Positions 23,086 to 32,298 of a stretch of DNA of 64,000 bases are shown piece after piece. The position numbers were made by a program, and so were the translations under genes. This DNA comes from Tranzscheliella williamsii (taxonomy: Eukaryota > Basidiomycota > Ustilaginomycetes > Ustilaginales > Ustilaginaceae), in NCBI GenBank assembly GCA_023212725.1, contig JALBYF010000002.1, positions 434,001 to 498,000 of the forward strand. Reading direction: 5' to 3'. The notes beneath the pieces were generated by a model, which saw only the letters and a list, made by a program, of their open reading frames with translations, had not been told where the DNA came from and did not search any database. Within the stretch, counting starts at the first letter, position 1, and the number at the start of each line of letters is the position of its first letter.

Positions 23086-24507
23086 ATGATCTCGGCGACA
23101 GCAAGCTCGCGCACGAGCTCGTGGGCGCGCGCGCAGCAGTTACTGGTGGTCCTGCTGGTAACCTTGGCGGCAGCGTCCGTATCTGTCTTCTCATCGCCGG
23201 TCTCTCCCTCGTTCGCGTCGACGGCAGCGGCAAGGCGGTTCGAGCCGAGCATGATCTTCTCGACAAGGGACGATGCGCCGCTGGCGGACGCGAACCCTGG
23301 GTCGGAGCTCTTGGGAGAACGAGATGCGTTCACCGATATGCGTGGGACCGATGGCGACACGTGGCTCTCGTCCGTGGGGGCGCGGCCCTCGGGAGCGTAT
23401 GCTCGCTCCATCGAGGTGAATGGACGCGGCAAGATTTTTACGTGGTGGTCCAAGACGCCGCACGACGAGGCGGACGCCGAGTCTGCGTTCATCGTGATCC
23501 ACGGGGTGGACCGCAATGCGAACACCTACTGGAAGATCCTGAACAATGCGTGGGCAGCGGCGCGGGATGCCGGGTTCGGGAGCGCGCGGACGAACAGCAT
23601 CCGGGTGGCGCCGCTCTTCTTCAGCACGGTCGAGGATGCGCAGGCGTACAATGCGAGCAGTTTGGGCTGGGGTGATTCGAATGCGTGGACGGCGGGGGAG
23701 GCGAGCACGCATCCTGCGGGCAGCGCGGTCTCGTCGTTTTCCGTGCTGGACGTGCTGCTGGAGCGGTTTGCGGACCAGTCGACGTACCCGAGCATGAAGT
23801 ACATCACCTTTGTCGCTCACGGCGGCGGTTCGCAGATGCTGCAGCGCTATGCGGTGCTGGGCAATGCAAACCCGGACCCGGACCGCCTCAGCGTCCGCTA
23901 CGTCGTCGGCGACGCCTCGTCGGAGCTCTACTTCACCGGCGATCGCCCCGTCGGCGTCGACGCGGACGCGTGCCCGACATACGACCACTACCGCTACTCG
24001 GTGTCGCGCTACACGGGCAGCTACGGGAAGCTTAGCGCGCACAACGCGCCCACCTATTTCAAGAGCTACGCCGCCAAGGACGTGCGCTACGTGATCGGCC
24101 TCAATGACACATCGGAGGACAATGGCGACCAGACCTGCATGGCGCACGCCCTTGGCGGCCCCCGTCGCCGCAACCGCGGGCTCGCCTACTGGAAATACAT
24201 CCACCTCCTCGGCGGCACCTCGGGCAAGAACCTCCAGAACTTCCCCGGCCGCTTCCCCGCGCTCGACCCCACCTACGGCAACACGACCCAATCCGACATC
24301 CCCCGCTCCAAATCCAACCAGATCAACTCCTTCCGTGACACCACCATCGACCACTCCCTCGCCGTCGTCGAGGGCGTCGGCCACAGCGCAAGCCAGATCT
24401 ACGCCTCCGCCGTTGGCAGAAACGCTCTCTTCTCCGACCGTGACAGCGCGAGCGGCGGAAACGTCCCCGACCTCTCCGACGAGCTCACCGGCTACATCGC
24501 GTCCTAG
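23086..24507 (+). CDS. secreted alpha/beta-hydrolase-like protein, probably without a catalytic serine
   Basis: Single exon, 473 aa, with an N-terminal hydrophobic segment (about residues 18-40, LLVVLLVTLAAASVSVF) that acts as a signal peptide. The fold is recognisable: strand plus oxyanion-type turn FIVIHGVDRNANTYW, a cap region, then YITFVAHGGGSQMLQRYA at the nucleophile elbow. Related secreted hydrolases usually read GHSAGGQ there; here the serine position is Gly246 (A-H-G-G-G). The C-terminal His433 (GVGHSASQ) is present, as are TYDHYRYSV and several Asn-X-Ser/Thr sites. It may be a pseudoenzyme, a lectin-like or binding protein, or use Ser249. Substrate unknown. The family is found in fungal secretomes. 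Confidence 0.75.
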   Translation: MISATASSRTSSWARAQQLLVVLLVTLAAASVSVFSSPVSPSFASTAAARRFEPSMIFSTRDDAPLADANPGSELLGERDAFTDMRGTDGDTWLSSVGARPSGAYARSIEVNGRGKIFTWWSKTPHDEADAESAFIVIHGVDRNANTYWKILNNAWAAARDAGFGSARTNSIRVAPLFFSTVEDAQAYNASSLGWGDSNAWTAGEASTHPAGSAVSSFSVLDVLLERFADQSTYPSMKYITFVAHGGGSQMLQRYAVLGNANPDPDRLSVRYVVGDASSELYFTGDRPVGVDADACPTYDHYRYSVSRYTGSYGKLSAHNAPTYFKSYAAKDVRYVIGLNDTSEDNGDQTCMAHALGGPRRRNRGLAYWKYIHLLGGTSGKNLQNFPGRFPALDPTYGNTTQSDIPRSKSNQINSFRDTTIDHSLAVVEGVGHSASQIYASAVGRNALFSDRDSASGGNVPDLSDELTGYIAS

Positions 24508-25008
24508 CTCGCTCCCTCACCCTGCTCGCTCTGCGTTTCGCGCCCTCGCTCCGGCTCCACATCGGCCCACCGGCACTCTCTCGCCGCCTCGTCGCGCGAG
24601 ATCGACGGCCGTCCCAGCCCGCACCCCCCTCGCACCGCCACTGTTGCTGTAGTCCATCCCGCACGGTCCCCTCATATTATAGAGATTACCGAAGGCTCGG
24701 CAATGGCGCCTGTGTTGCGCGACTGTGTTGCATGTCATGGTAGTGCATGCGGCGGAACCGCCTGGGTGGAAGACAGCGAACGCCGAGGAACAATGAGGTA
24801 AGCACGAGACCCATGAGACGTGGCTCCGTGAGGTGAGTGGGTATGCGCTATCGGACGGGTGGAGGTGTTGTTAGATCCAGAAGATCTGCTGCGCTATCGC
24901 GTCGGCTTTGCGGCGAAAGAAAACGGCGATGGCGGAGAGCGGAGAGCGGCTGTGCTCCTTGGCGCCATACAACCGAGCACGCCGTTGGGCAGTACCACGA
25001 CCGCAGCG
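24508..25008. other. intergenic
   Basis: 500 bp with the 3' end of the hydrolase and the promoter and leader of PET100. No other feature seen. Confidence 0.6.
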
Positions 25009-25408
25009 ATGGCGGGCCCCAATCTGGAGCTGTTCAAGTTCGGCATGTACCTCTTCTTCCCGCTCGCGGTGATGGTCCATTACGGTGACCCGGAGTGGTA
25101 CCATCGCAACGTGCTTCCGGTGAGTTGTGCGCGTGTTTGTGGTGGGCGTGCCGGCTGCTGACCCGGCTTGCTCACAGATTCGCGACCAGTTCTGGCCCAA
25201 GCAAGAGTCGCTCTACCGCCCGCCCCGCAGCGCCGAAGGCGTCCGCGACGCGCTCGAAGAGATGAAGGCCAAACGCCTCGCCAAGCGCAACGCCCGCATC
25301 GAACAGCTCGCCGCCGATGACCACACCGCACCTCCCTTCCACCCCTCACCGCCCCTCCCCGCAAGCACTGCCACATACACAGGCGCCGATGCGCAGCGCC
25401 TCGTATAG
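25009..25408 (+). CDS. PET100: Pet100, cytochrome c oxidase assembly factor
   Basis: Two exons, 25009-25119 and 25178-25408, giving 113 aa. The 58-nt intron has donor GTGAGT, branch CTGAC and acceptor CACAG. The start is the ATG before AGPNLELFKFGMYLFFP, which matches the conserved Pet100 N-terminus (GPNLExFKFGxYxxFP) that carries the single membrane anchor. Exon 2 begins with the family motif DQFWPKQE followed by a charged helix (ALEEMKAKRLAKRNAR). Pet100 is an inner-mitochondrial-membrane chaperone that brings subunits into complex IV. The Pro-rich last 25 residues are not conserved. The upstream in-frame extension lacks homology and is probably leader. Confidence 0.88.
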
Positions 25409-25788
25409 CGGACCACCCCTTGTACATCTACGCTTGCATCAACTGTCCAAGGCGCTCTTTTCAGAACCGCAGCCTGATGTTCGCCGCCATCCGGCACAGA
25501 CGCCGTCATAACGCCTGCCAAAATCTACACAGACACAAGAGACAAGATAATGGCGGTGCGTATTTGCCCATTGTGTTTGCTATAGTATACATGTGCAACA
25601 ATGCACAATGAAGCAGGATATCCCTTTTGCGCGCCGACGTTGTAAAAAACCAGCGCAAACACTGGGCGCCGCATGTCTACTTCTGACGTTCCCCAACTGA
25701 GCCTGACACTGCCTGGCTTGTCAGTATCGCGGCACGTGCTTGTTGCGGTGCTGCGATGCGAGGGGCGGTGTGGGGCGGACGGGGCAGG
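25409..25788. other. intergenic, convergent 3' flanks
   Basis: 380 bp between the convergent PET100 and phosphatase genes; nothing recognised. Confidence 0.6.
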
Positions 25789-26456
25789 CTAGGACTTGGC
25801 CTGCTGGGCGAGGCCGAGGTGGCGGAGGAAGGCGCGGGAGTACCTGAGCACCTGCTGGTAGGTGTCTTCGAAGCCGTTGTTGCCGATGTAGTAGGGGTCT
25901 GCGATGGGGCGGCCGTCGTCGAACTCGCCGAAGAGGTGGATGTGGGCGGTGGCGTCCGGGGGTGCCATGGCCTTGAGATTGCGCACGTTGTTGGAGTCCA
26001 TGCCAATTATGTAGTGGAAGGTGCGGAAGTCGACGGCAGTGATGCCGCGTGCGAGGTTCGCCTCGTCGTAGGGGATGCGTCGCGCGCGCAGCAGTGCTGT
26101 TGTCCTGCAGCGGCACGCGAGCACAGCCCGAGCGGTCAGCACGCGCACCAGTAGACCGCACATCCGCAGCCACCACTCACCGCTCGTCAGCCTCCTCGCC
26201 TTCGTGGTAGTTCGCCGTCCCGCATGAGTCCAGCTCCCCAAACCGCCCTCGCATCCCCGCCTTGGTCACCGTATCCTCGAATACCGCCACTGCAACCGTA
26301 AAAGAGTCAGCATCGCACCGGTCAGCCCGCATTGCTTTCGAAGCCTCGACCGCACGGGCATGTCACATCACTGCACTCACGTGCCATCGGGCTGCGACAG
26401 ATGTTGCCCAGACAGCAGAATAGCACATTGATCTTGTCGTTTCCTGGCGCCGCCAT
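25789..26456 (-). CDS. LTP1: low-molecular-weight protein tyrosine phosphatase
   Basis: Three exons: 26381-26456, 26181-26289 and 25789-26104, giving 166 aa. Introns are 91 and 76 nt with GTGAGT donors. The P-loop CLGNICRS (C-X5-R) lies in exon 1 right after the start, and the general-acid Asp is in DPYYIGNNGFED in exon 3. DSCGTANYHEGEEAD is split from RTTALLRARRIPYDE by intron 2. Length and motif order match yeast Ltp1 and S. pombe Stp1, cytosolic phosphatases acting on phosphotyrosine. The gene is divergent from the SDR gene and shares its 568-bp upstream region. Product assignment is firm; physiological substrates are not known from sequence. Confidence 0.9.
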
Positions 26457-27024
26457 GTTGATACGGACGACGTGCTTCCTGCCACCGAGATATGCAGAGA
26501 AAGGAGAGCCGAGGACAAGCAGATACAGACGTCTTCCAGGTCTATGAAAAATAGCAAGCATGCCATCCACACGCTAGGGAGAATCATAAAGAGGAAGGAC
26601 GCTCCCCAGGTTGCGGGGTGGGTGGTCCCCGATCGCGCCGATCGGGAGATGGAACGTTGAAGCGCGACCTCCACAAGCCTCCACATCTGAATATGAAAGG
26701 CAGGCCCGCGGGCTCCGCGGAGTGTCGAGGCCCTCGCCCGACAGCTCCAGCGCGAAACCCCCCGCCCCACACCCCCCCAGGCCTTGCTTATCAAGGGAAT
26801 CATCCGCCTTTTCTCGATGTGACTGACACTCGTGACTTACTGGACTGTGCCTGCCATTGCGGAGCCAGGCGGAATAGGAGAGCCCTGCTGCTCCCCTAAG
26901 CTGGCGGGTTATTTAAGACACACCTTCCTCCTTTATTTATGACCGTGTATCTGCTGTAGACCACCAGCTGCACCGCTAGCTAGTTACACCTGTAAACCGC
27001 TTTCTTCTTCGTAGCAAAACCAAG
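26457..27024. other. bidirectional promoter region, LTP1 / SDR
   Basis: 568 bp between divergent genes. A TATTTAAG element at 26910-26917, about 110 bp upstream of the SDR start, is a plausible TATA-type element for that gene. A C-rich run lies near 26758-26780. Confidence 0.5.
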
Positions 27025-28014
27025 ATGGTCAACTATAAGCAACTGGCGCAGAAGAACGCCGAGGTGGATCTGACCCAGCAACGAGCGGTTGTGTCGGGCG
27101 GGACACAGGGGATCGGTGCTGGGATAGCGCTGCGGTTCGCCCTGGCCGGCGCGTCTGTCTGGCTGATCGGCCGCAACGAAGCCAAGGCCCAGGAGATGCT
27201 CGGCCAGCTGCAGCAGGCCTCCGCCGAAGCCAGCCGACGGGCCAGCGCCAACGGCGCGGCGGATGCGCAAGGCTACGCTGCAGCGAAGCACGAGTTTTTC
27301 CAGGCGGACTTGTCGAAGCCTGCCGAGGTCGCCCGGGTGGCGCAAGATATATCGACCAAGGCCGGCAGGGGTGGCATCGACTATCTGATCGAAACACAGG
27401 GCGGGCCTCCGCACGGCCGCATCGAGCCCACCGGCGATGGCATCGACTCACAGTTCGCCGTCCAGGTCCTCTCGCGCGTCGGCCTCGCCAAGATCCTGGC
27501 CGACAAGGGCGCCATCAAGAGGGGCATCTATATGGTCGCCTCGCCGGCAAGCGGAGGACGGACAGCGCCTGATACAGAAGATATTGACTTTGTCAAGCAG
27601 AAGCAGGCCGGCCAATGGTGGGGTGGGCCGTGGGGCCTCCTGAAGAAAGCCGCCCAGCAGAGTGCCATTCTGGATTCAGCTTGCCAGACCCTGGCCGAGA
27701 AACACCCGAATTTGACAGTCACCCATGCTTTCCCAGGCTTCATCATGACGGAGGGCCTGTCCAACCAAGGCCATAGCTCGCTTCTCGTGTATGCATACAG
27801 GTGGTTAGGCCCGCTCGTCGCCTACAAGGCAGGCCCTGGTGGATACGCCGAAGTCCCATTCCACGTGCTTACCCATCCTGACGGCCGGAGATATCTCGAG
27901 ACGGGACAGGCCAACCTGCTCGGCCCCTTCTTGAAAAAGTACACGTTCATCTCCAGCGTTGCTGACAAGGGAGTCCGAGACAAGGTGTGGGACAAGCTGT
28001 CCAGTTACTTCTAA
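27025..28014 (+). CDS. short-chain dehydrogenase/reductase-like protein with atypical active site
   Basis: Single exon, 329 aa, starting at the ATG after CAAG. The Rossmann cofactor loop is SGGTQGIGAGIA (about residues 34-45) and a basic residue after beta-2 (LIGRNEAKAQE) suggests NADP(H). The NAG-like motif is replaced by TQGGPP. The usual catalytic Ser and Tyr-X3-Lys are not visible: the segment after beta-5 reads YMVASPASGG, and the place expected for YxxxK appears to be WGLLK. The post-beta-6 PG motif is present (HAFPGFIMTE). No signal peptide or membrane segment. Substrate and pathway unknown; the missing Tyr leaves catalysis doubtful. Confidence 0.75.
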   Translation: MVNYKQLAQKNAEVDLTQQRAVVSGGTQGIGAGIALRFALAGASVWLIGRNEAKAQEMLGQLQQASAEASRRASANGAADAQGYAAAKHEFFQADLSKPAEVARVAQDISTKAGRGGIDYLIETQGGPPHGRIEPTGDGIDSQFAVQVLSRVGLAKILADKGAIKRGIYMVASPASGGRTAPDTEDIDFVKQKQAGQWWGGPWGLLKKAAQQSAILDSACQTLAEKHPNLTVTHAFPGFIMTEGLSNQGHSSLLVYAYRWLGPLVAYKAGPGGYAEVPFHVLTHPDGRRYLETGQANLLGPFLKKYTFISSVADKGVRDKVWDKLSSYF

Positions 28015-28660
28015 AACGGCGCCTACGAAACCCGCGGTGGGAAGCGCACTGATACGGCGGAGGGAACCACGCGCGCCTGTTTCAAGATCTGTGCAGATCC
28101 AATCCCGATGGCCCCGATAACAAGCCTTTGAAAATCTGACAAATACCGCGAAGGACAGAAAGTGGAACTCAGCATTTCTTTGGCCTTCGGCTTTCAGCGT
28201 CTCGAAGGTTCCTTTGTCCGACGTAGTAATCGCTGTAGACGATGGCGCTGCGTATCCGCTCGGGTGCAGTCGTACTGATGCTGGTCTTTAACAGCAGACC
28301 CATGCTGTTACACCGTGCATCATCAGCCTTTAAGTGCCATCTTGTCTGTGCTGGTAGCCCATATAGCCTTGTGAACGCTTGCGAAAATAGGACTCGGAAT
28401 GGAATTATGATGGCTTCACAGTTCTTCGAAAAAGTTGATTGAAAGCGTGAGACGCTTTAGCATATTCACTCGGTTTCTTCTTGCGCACGACACACCACCA
28501 GCATCGCACTACCAGCATCATAACATCCTATCTTCCTCCTTCTCTTGCCTTGGTACCCACAGCACTCTGGCTTTCGAGTTGTACCTTCTCGTATACTGTC
28601 TCAACTGAGCTTCTCCTTTCACCGCGGTGCGCACGAGGGTGACCTGGTAACTACATCACC
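28015..28660. other. intergenic, MDJ1 promoter and leader
   Basis: 646 bp; the last 170 bp are pyrimidine-rich (CATCCTATCTTCCTCCTTCTC), as is common in leaders of strongly expressed fungal genes. No other feature. Confidence 0.55.
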
Positions 28661-30550
28661 ATGCACGCATGCGCCGCCCGCAATGCATCTAGTTTGCTAC
28701 CATTAGGCTCTTCGGCCGCCTCGAACGGCGTTCGTATTTCGCGCAAGGCTAGGAGTACCTCCAGCGCCTTCCGACTGGAGGTGTCGGCCCCCTCGTGTTC
28801 GCCCGCGTCTTCGTCTCGCACGCTCGTCACCTTGTCTCGACCTCGCTCAGCCTCCCATGTGCTCTTCTGTCGGTCCTGTGCGGAATTGCCTTCTCCCTCC
28901 TCTGTTCGGGCCTTCTCCACGTCAGGCCGTCTCTCTGCCTCGGCCAAGGACCCCTATGGCGTGTTAGGCGTCCAGAAGGATGCAAAGACGAAGGACATCA
29001 AGCGGGCCTACTACGAGCTTGCCAAGAAGTTTCATCCGGACACCAACAAGGATAAGGGTGCCAAGGAGCGCTTCGTCGAGATCCAGAACGCCTATGATCT
29101 GCTCAGCGATGACAAGAAACGTTCCGCCTACGACCAGTACGGTACCACTGACGGTCAGCCCGGCTTTGATCCATTTGGTGGAGGCGGCTCGTCGCCGTTT
29201 GGCGCCGGCGGTTTTGGCGGCTTCCAAGATTTTGGCGGTTTTGCCAACGCTGGCAATGCAGGTTCCATCTTTGAAAGTCTCTTCGGTGCTTTCGGCGGTG
29301 GTGGCCGGCCCGGGCAGCGCGGCGGGCCTGGCTTTGCTGGTGAGACTCGCGGTGAAGATCTCGAGACGACCATCAATCTCTCCTTTGAAGAAGCGTGCAA
29401 GGGCACCAAGCGCAAGGTCGTCACCAATCCCATTGAGCGATGTGGCACATGTACCGGCTCGGGTCTCAAGGCCGGTGCGAAGAAGAGCACGTGCAAGACG
29501 TGCAACGGCACTGGCACACGCACTTTTGTCATCCAGAGTGGATTTCAGATGGCTACTACATGCCCGTCGTGTGGCGGCGGCGGTACCACCGTCGCTGAAG
29601 GTGACAACTGCCAGAGCTGCGACGGACTGGGTCGCGTTCGAGGGCGTAGAGAGGTGGAGATCGACCTGCCTGCCGGCGTCGACGATGGCTTCCGCATCCG
29701 AAAGGACGGCTTCGGCGACGTGCCCCTTTCCGGCGCTGGCAGTCCCGGGTCGCTCTATGTCCGCATCAATGTAGCGCCGAGTAGGATCTGGAGGCGCCAG
29801 GGTTCCACGCTGTTTTACCCGGCCTCGATTCCCTTTCATTCGGCCATCTTGGGTGGTAAGGTTCGCGTTCCCACCCTGGATGGGCCTGTCGAGGTGCGTG
29901 TGCCTGCAGGCACCCAGTTCGGCGAAGAGATGATCCTCCCCGGGCGCGGCGTGCCCTCGCCAACGCGCCGTGGTCAGAAGGGCGATTTGATGGTCCAGTT
30001 TGAGATCACCATGCCCCGCTCGCTGACAAAGCGACAGAGGGAGATTCTGCAACAGTACGCCGACGATATTGAAGGCAAGTCGAAACCAGCACCCGCTAAA
30101 CCGAGTGATGACAATACCGCCAGCGACTCGGCAGCCAATAGCACGAGCAGCGCTCCCAAAGCGTCACAAGAGCAGGACAAAAAGCCGGCGCAGAAGGAGG
30201 CCTCGACTGGCTCGGCGCCGCAGAGCGACTCCAAACCGGGCCATGCGGATGCCCAGCCGAAGCCAAAGCGTTCAGCAGGTAGGTTCACCATCCACCCTTC
30301 CTCACAGAGCGACGATGTAGCGACGGCGGGGGCTGCATCTGCGCCGGCCTCGCGGAGCGTCCCGCCTACGGTGAGCGTGAGCGAGATGGAGGCCCAAAGG
30401 GCGCAGACGCCTGCACCGGAGGCTAAGCCCTCGTCGAGTCCGGACGGGGCCGAACCGGCACAGGAAGGCGCTTTGCCTCGGTCTGACGAGCCTTCGTCCG
30501 CCAAAGGGCCCCTGAAGCGGACGTGGGAGTGGCTGAGCGGACGCAAGTGA
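28661..30550 (+). CDS. MDJ1: Mdj1, mitochondrial DnaJ (type I Hsp40)
   Basis: Single exon, 629 aa. A long Ser/Arg-rich presequence ends in RAFSTSGRLSASAKD, typical of mitochondrial import. The J domain (about residues 96-160) has the HPD loop (KFHPDTNKDK). It is followed by a Gly/Phe-rich linker (FGGGGSSPFGAGGFGG), a zinc-finger domain (about 260-330) with four CxxCxGxG-type repeats (CGTCTGSG, CKTCNGTG, CPSCGGGG, CQSCDGLG) and the substrate-binding C-terminal domains. Mdj1 stimulates matrix Hsp70 (Ssc1) in folding and in mtDNA maintenance. An unusual 170-residue Ser/Pro/Lys-rich tail after the DnaJ C domain (from about residue 465) ends in KGPLKRTWEWLSGRK. Confidence 0.93.
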   Translation: MHACAARNASSLLPLGSSAASNGVRISRKARSTSSAFRLEVSAPSCSPASSSRTLVTLSRPRSASHVLFCRSCAELPSPSSVRAFSTSGRLSASAKDPYGVLGVQKDAKTKDIKRAYYELAKKFHPDTNKDKGAKERFVEIQNAYDLLSDDKKRSAYDQYGTTDGQPGFDPFGGGGSSPFGAGGFGGFQDFGGFANAGNAGSIFESLFGAFGGGGRPGQRGGPGFAGETRGEDLETTINLSFEEACKGTKRKVVTNPIERCGTCTGSGLKAGAKKSTCKTCNGTGTRTFVIQSGFQMATTCPSCGGGGTTVAEGDNCQSCDGLGRVRGRREVEIDLPAGVDDGFRIRKDGFGDVPLSGAGSPGSLYVRINVAPSRIWRRQGSTLFYPASIPFHSAILGGKVRVPTLDGPVEVRVPAGTQFGEEMILPGRGVPSPTRRGQKGDLMVQFEITMPRSLTKRQREILQQYADDIEGKSKPAPAKPSDDNTASDSAANSTSSAPKASQEQDKKPAQKEASTGSAPQSDSKPGHADAQPKPKRSAGRFTIHPSSQSDDVATAGAASAPASRSVPPTVSVSEMEAQRAQTPAPEAKPSSSPDGAEPAQEGALPRSDEPSSAKGPLKRTWEWLSGRK

Positions 30551-32298
30551 CCGCCTCCGCCGGCGTAGCGCATGCACTGATCAGCGTCGCCTCCTCCCCG
30601 CTCACACTGCCACAATCGCGCTGATCACGTCTCTGTATATCGTAAAGCGCGCCTATACTAAGATCGACATCTCTTCTCGCCTGGTTTGTTCCCGTTGGCA
30701 CCGTTTCCCGATCTTACAGGTAACCATAGCGAGGCAAAGCCCGACGACAAAACGGCGGATGCCACCCCTCCTCCCTCGCCCTCCTCCCCCTCGTCAGGCT
30801 AGATGGAAACATGCTGCAACCAGCTAGCAGTGGCTCCGAATCGCTACTCAGACGCATACAGAGCCCACAAATAGACACTTCTGAAGGTCGGCCTGCGGCA
30901 GCCATGCATGTGATCGTAGAACAGAAGGTGATCGCCACTGGAGCAGAGTGGAATCTAACATAACCTCCTCTTGAACCGTGTTCCCGCCAACTCACTCTCA
31001 CAACTCCAAAGCGTATTGGTCTTTAGCCGTACTAGCCAAGTCTGCACGCAAGCGTCTGAGAGTCTAGTCATGAGTGCATGTATGCCGTCCAGGGCGCAAC
31101 TGTCGTGCTGGCTGCGGACAAGCAGCAGCTGTAGTGAGTGAGCGTTTGATGTGGCAGGCACGCAGGCGGAGTGGGCTGTCAGATGAACCGAAAGCACCGG
31201 GCTTCATCTTAGAGTGGTACGTCCCGAGCGTAGATCTTCCAACCAAACGGCCAGCCCTCTTCTTTTCGCCGTTTGTAATCCAGCGCCTGGTGGGCCTTGT
31301 ATTTCCACTTTGCCACGTCTTCCATGTCCTGAAAAAAAAAGCTTTTTTCTCTGCTTTGCCTTTTCGTCTTTGACTTTCTTTTGTAGGCCAGGAAGAAGGT
31401 GAAGTAGGCCAACCACAGCGCGTTCTAAATTTCATCCCTCCACTACCGCCAGACTACCTATTCACTAATAAGTTAAGTGAGTATTCGTACTACTAGGCGG
31501 TCGTATTCCGCCTATTTGAGCGAGGGTGGCTGCCGGTTGTTCTTCTCGACGCGGTTTACAGACATCCAATTCAACACTCGCAACTCACACTATTCGGTTG
31601 ATATATCCACGCGTCACTCGGGCAGAGATAGCCAGAGCCTTTCACTGCCTACGCTGCCTTCGCTGCCCGGGCTTGCCTTCCTCTTTCTTCCTTTCTTCCT
31701 TCCTCCTCTTCTTCTATCCAACGTCTCTGTAGACATCAGCCCAATCTTCCGTCTTCATCCTCCTTTGCATTAAGCCGCACCGCATCGACACTCTTGCTGT
31801 TCGATTTCAAGCCCTTCTCTAATATTGCACTTCTCGCGCAGACAACGCACAAAGCACTTCCTTGATTACCGTCAGGACATCCTCGCATCTTTACCCACAT
31901 CTTTGCTTCTAGGCCGGCATCTCGGTAGCTTCGACATCGATCTCCTTATCCGCCAGCTTCTTCTTCAGTCTGGATCACCTCCTCAACCTCGTGCACTTCC
32001 ACTGCATCGTACATAGCATCTGCGAACAGCCTTCGTCCTATCATCCCATCCCATCAGCCGCACCGCATTCAGAAGTTCACTTCCTATCTTGTCTTCCGCT
32101 TTCACTCCTCAGTTGAGCGCAGCTTTTCAAGTAGCCCTCAGCCTCAGCCTAAGCTTCACCGACCGACAACAGCTAGCTACCAAGTTAGCCCTTTGTTCCC
32201 TCCTCACCGGACAGCTTCAAGCTAATCCCTCGTCTCTACCCTCTCCCATCGGTTTATCGCGTTTTCCACCTGCCAAACACGTTACGGCAAAGGGCAAG
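30551..32298. other. long upstream region and pyrimidine-rich leader of the GYF gene
   Basis: 1.75 kb before the first in-frame ATG at 32299. The stretch 31620-32290 is strongly C/T-rich, with dense CTTCCTTTCTTCCTTCC runs around 31680-31720, and carries several short upstream ORFs. An A9 tract lies near 31331. No RNA gene or repeat element recognised. Confidence 0.55.

Noticed and set aside
22707..23525. 272-codon minus-strand frame overlapping the secreted hydrolase start
   Set aside because: Antisense to the signal peptide and mature N-terminus of the hydrolase; no domain.
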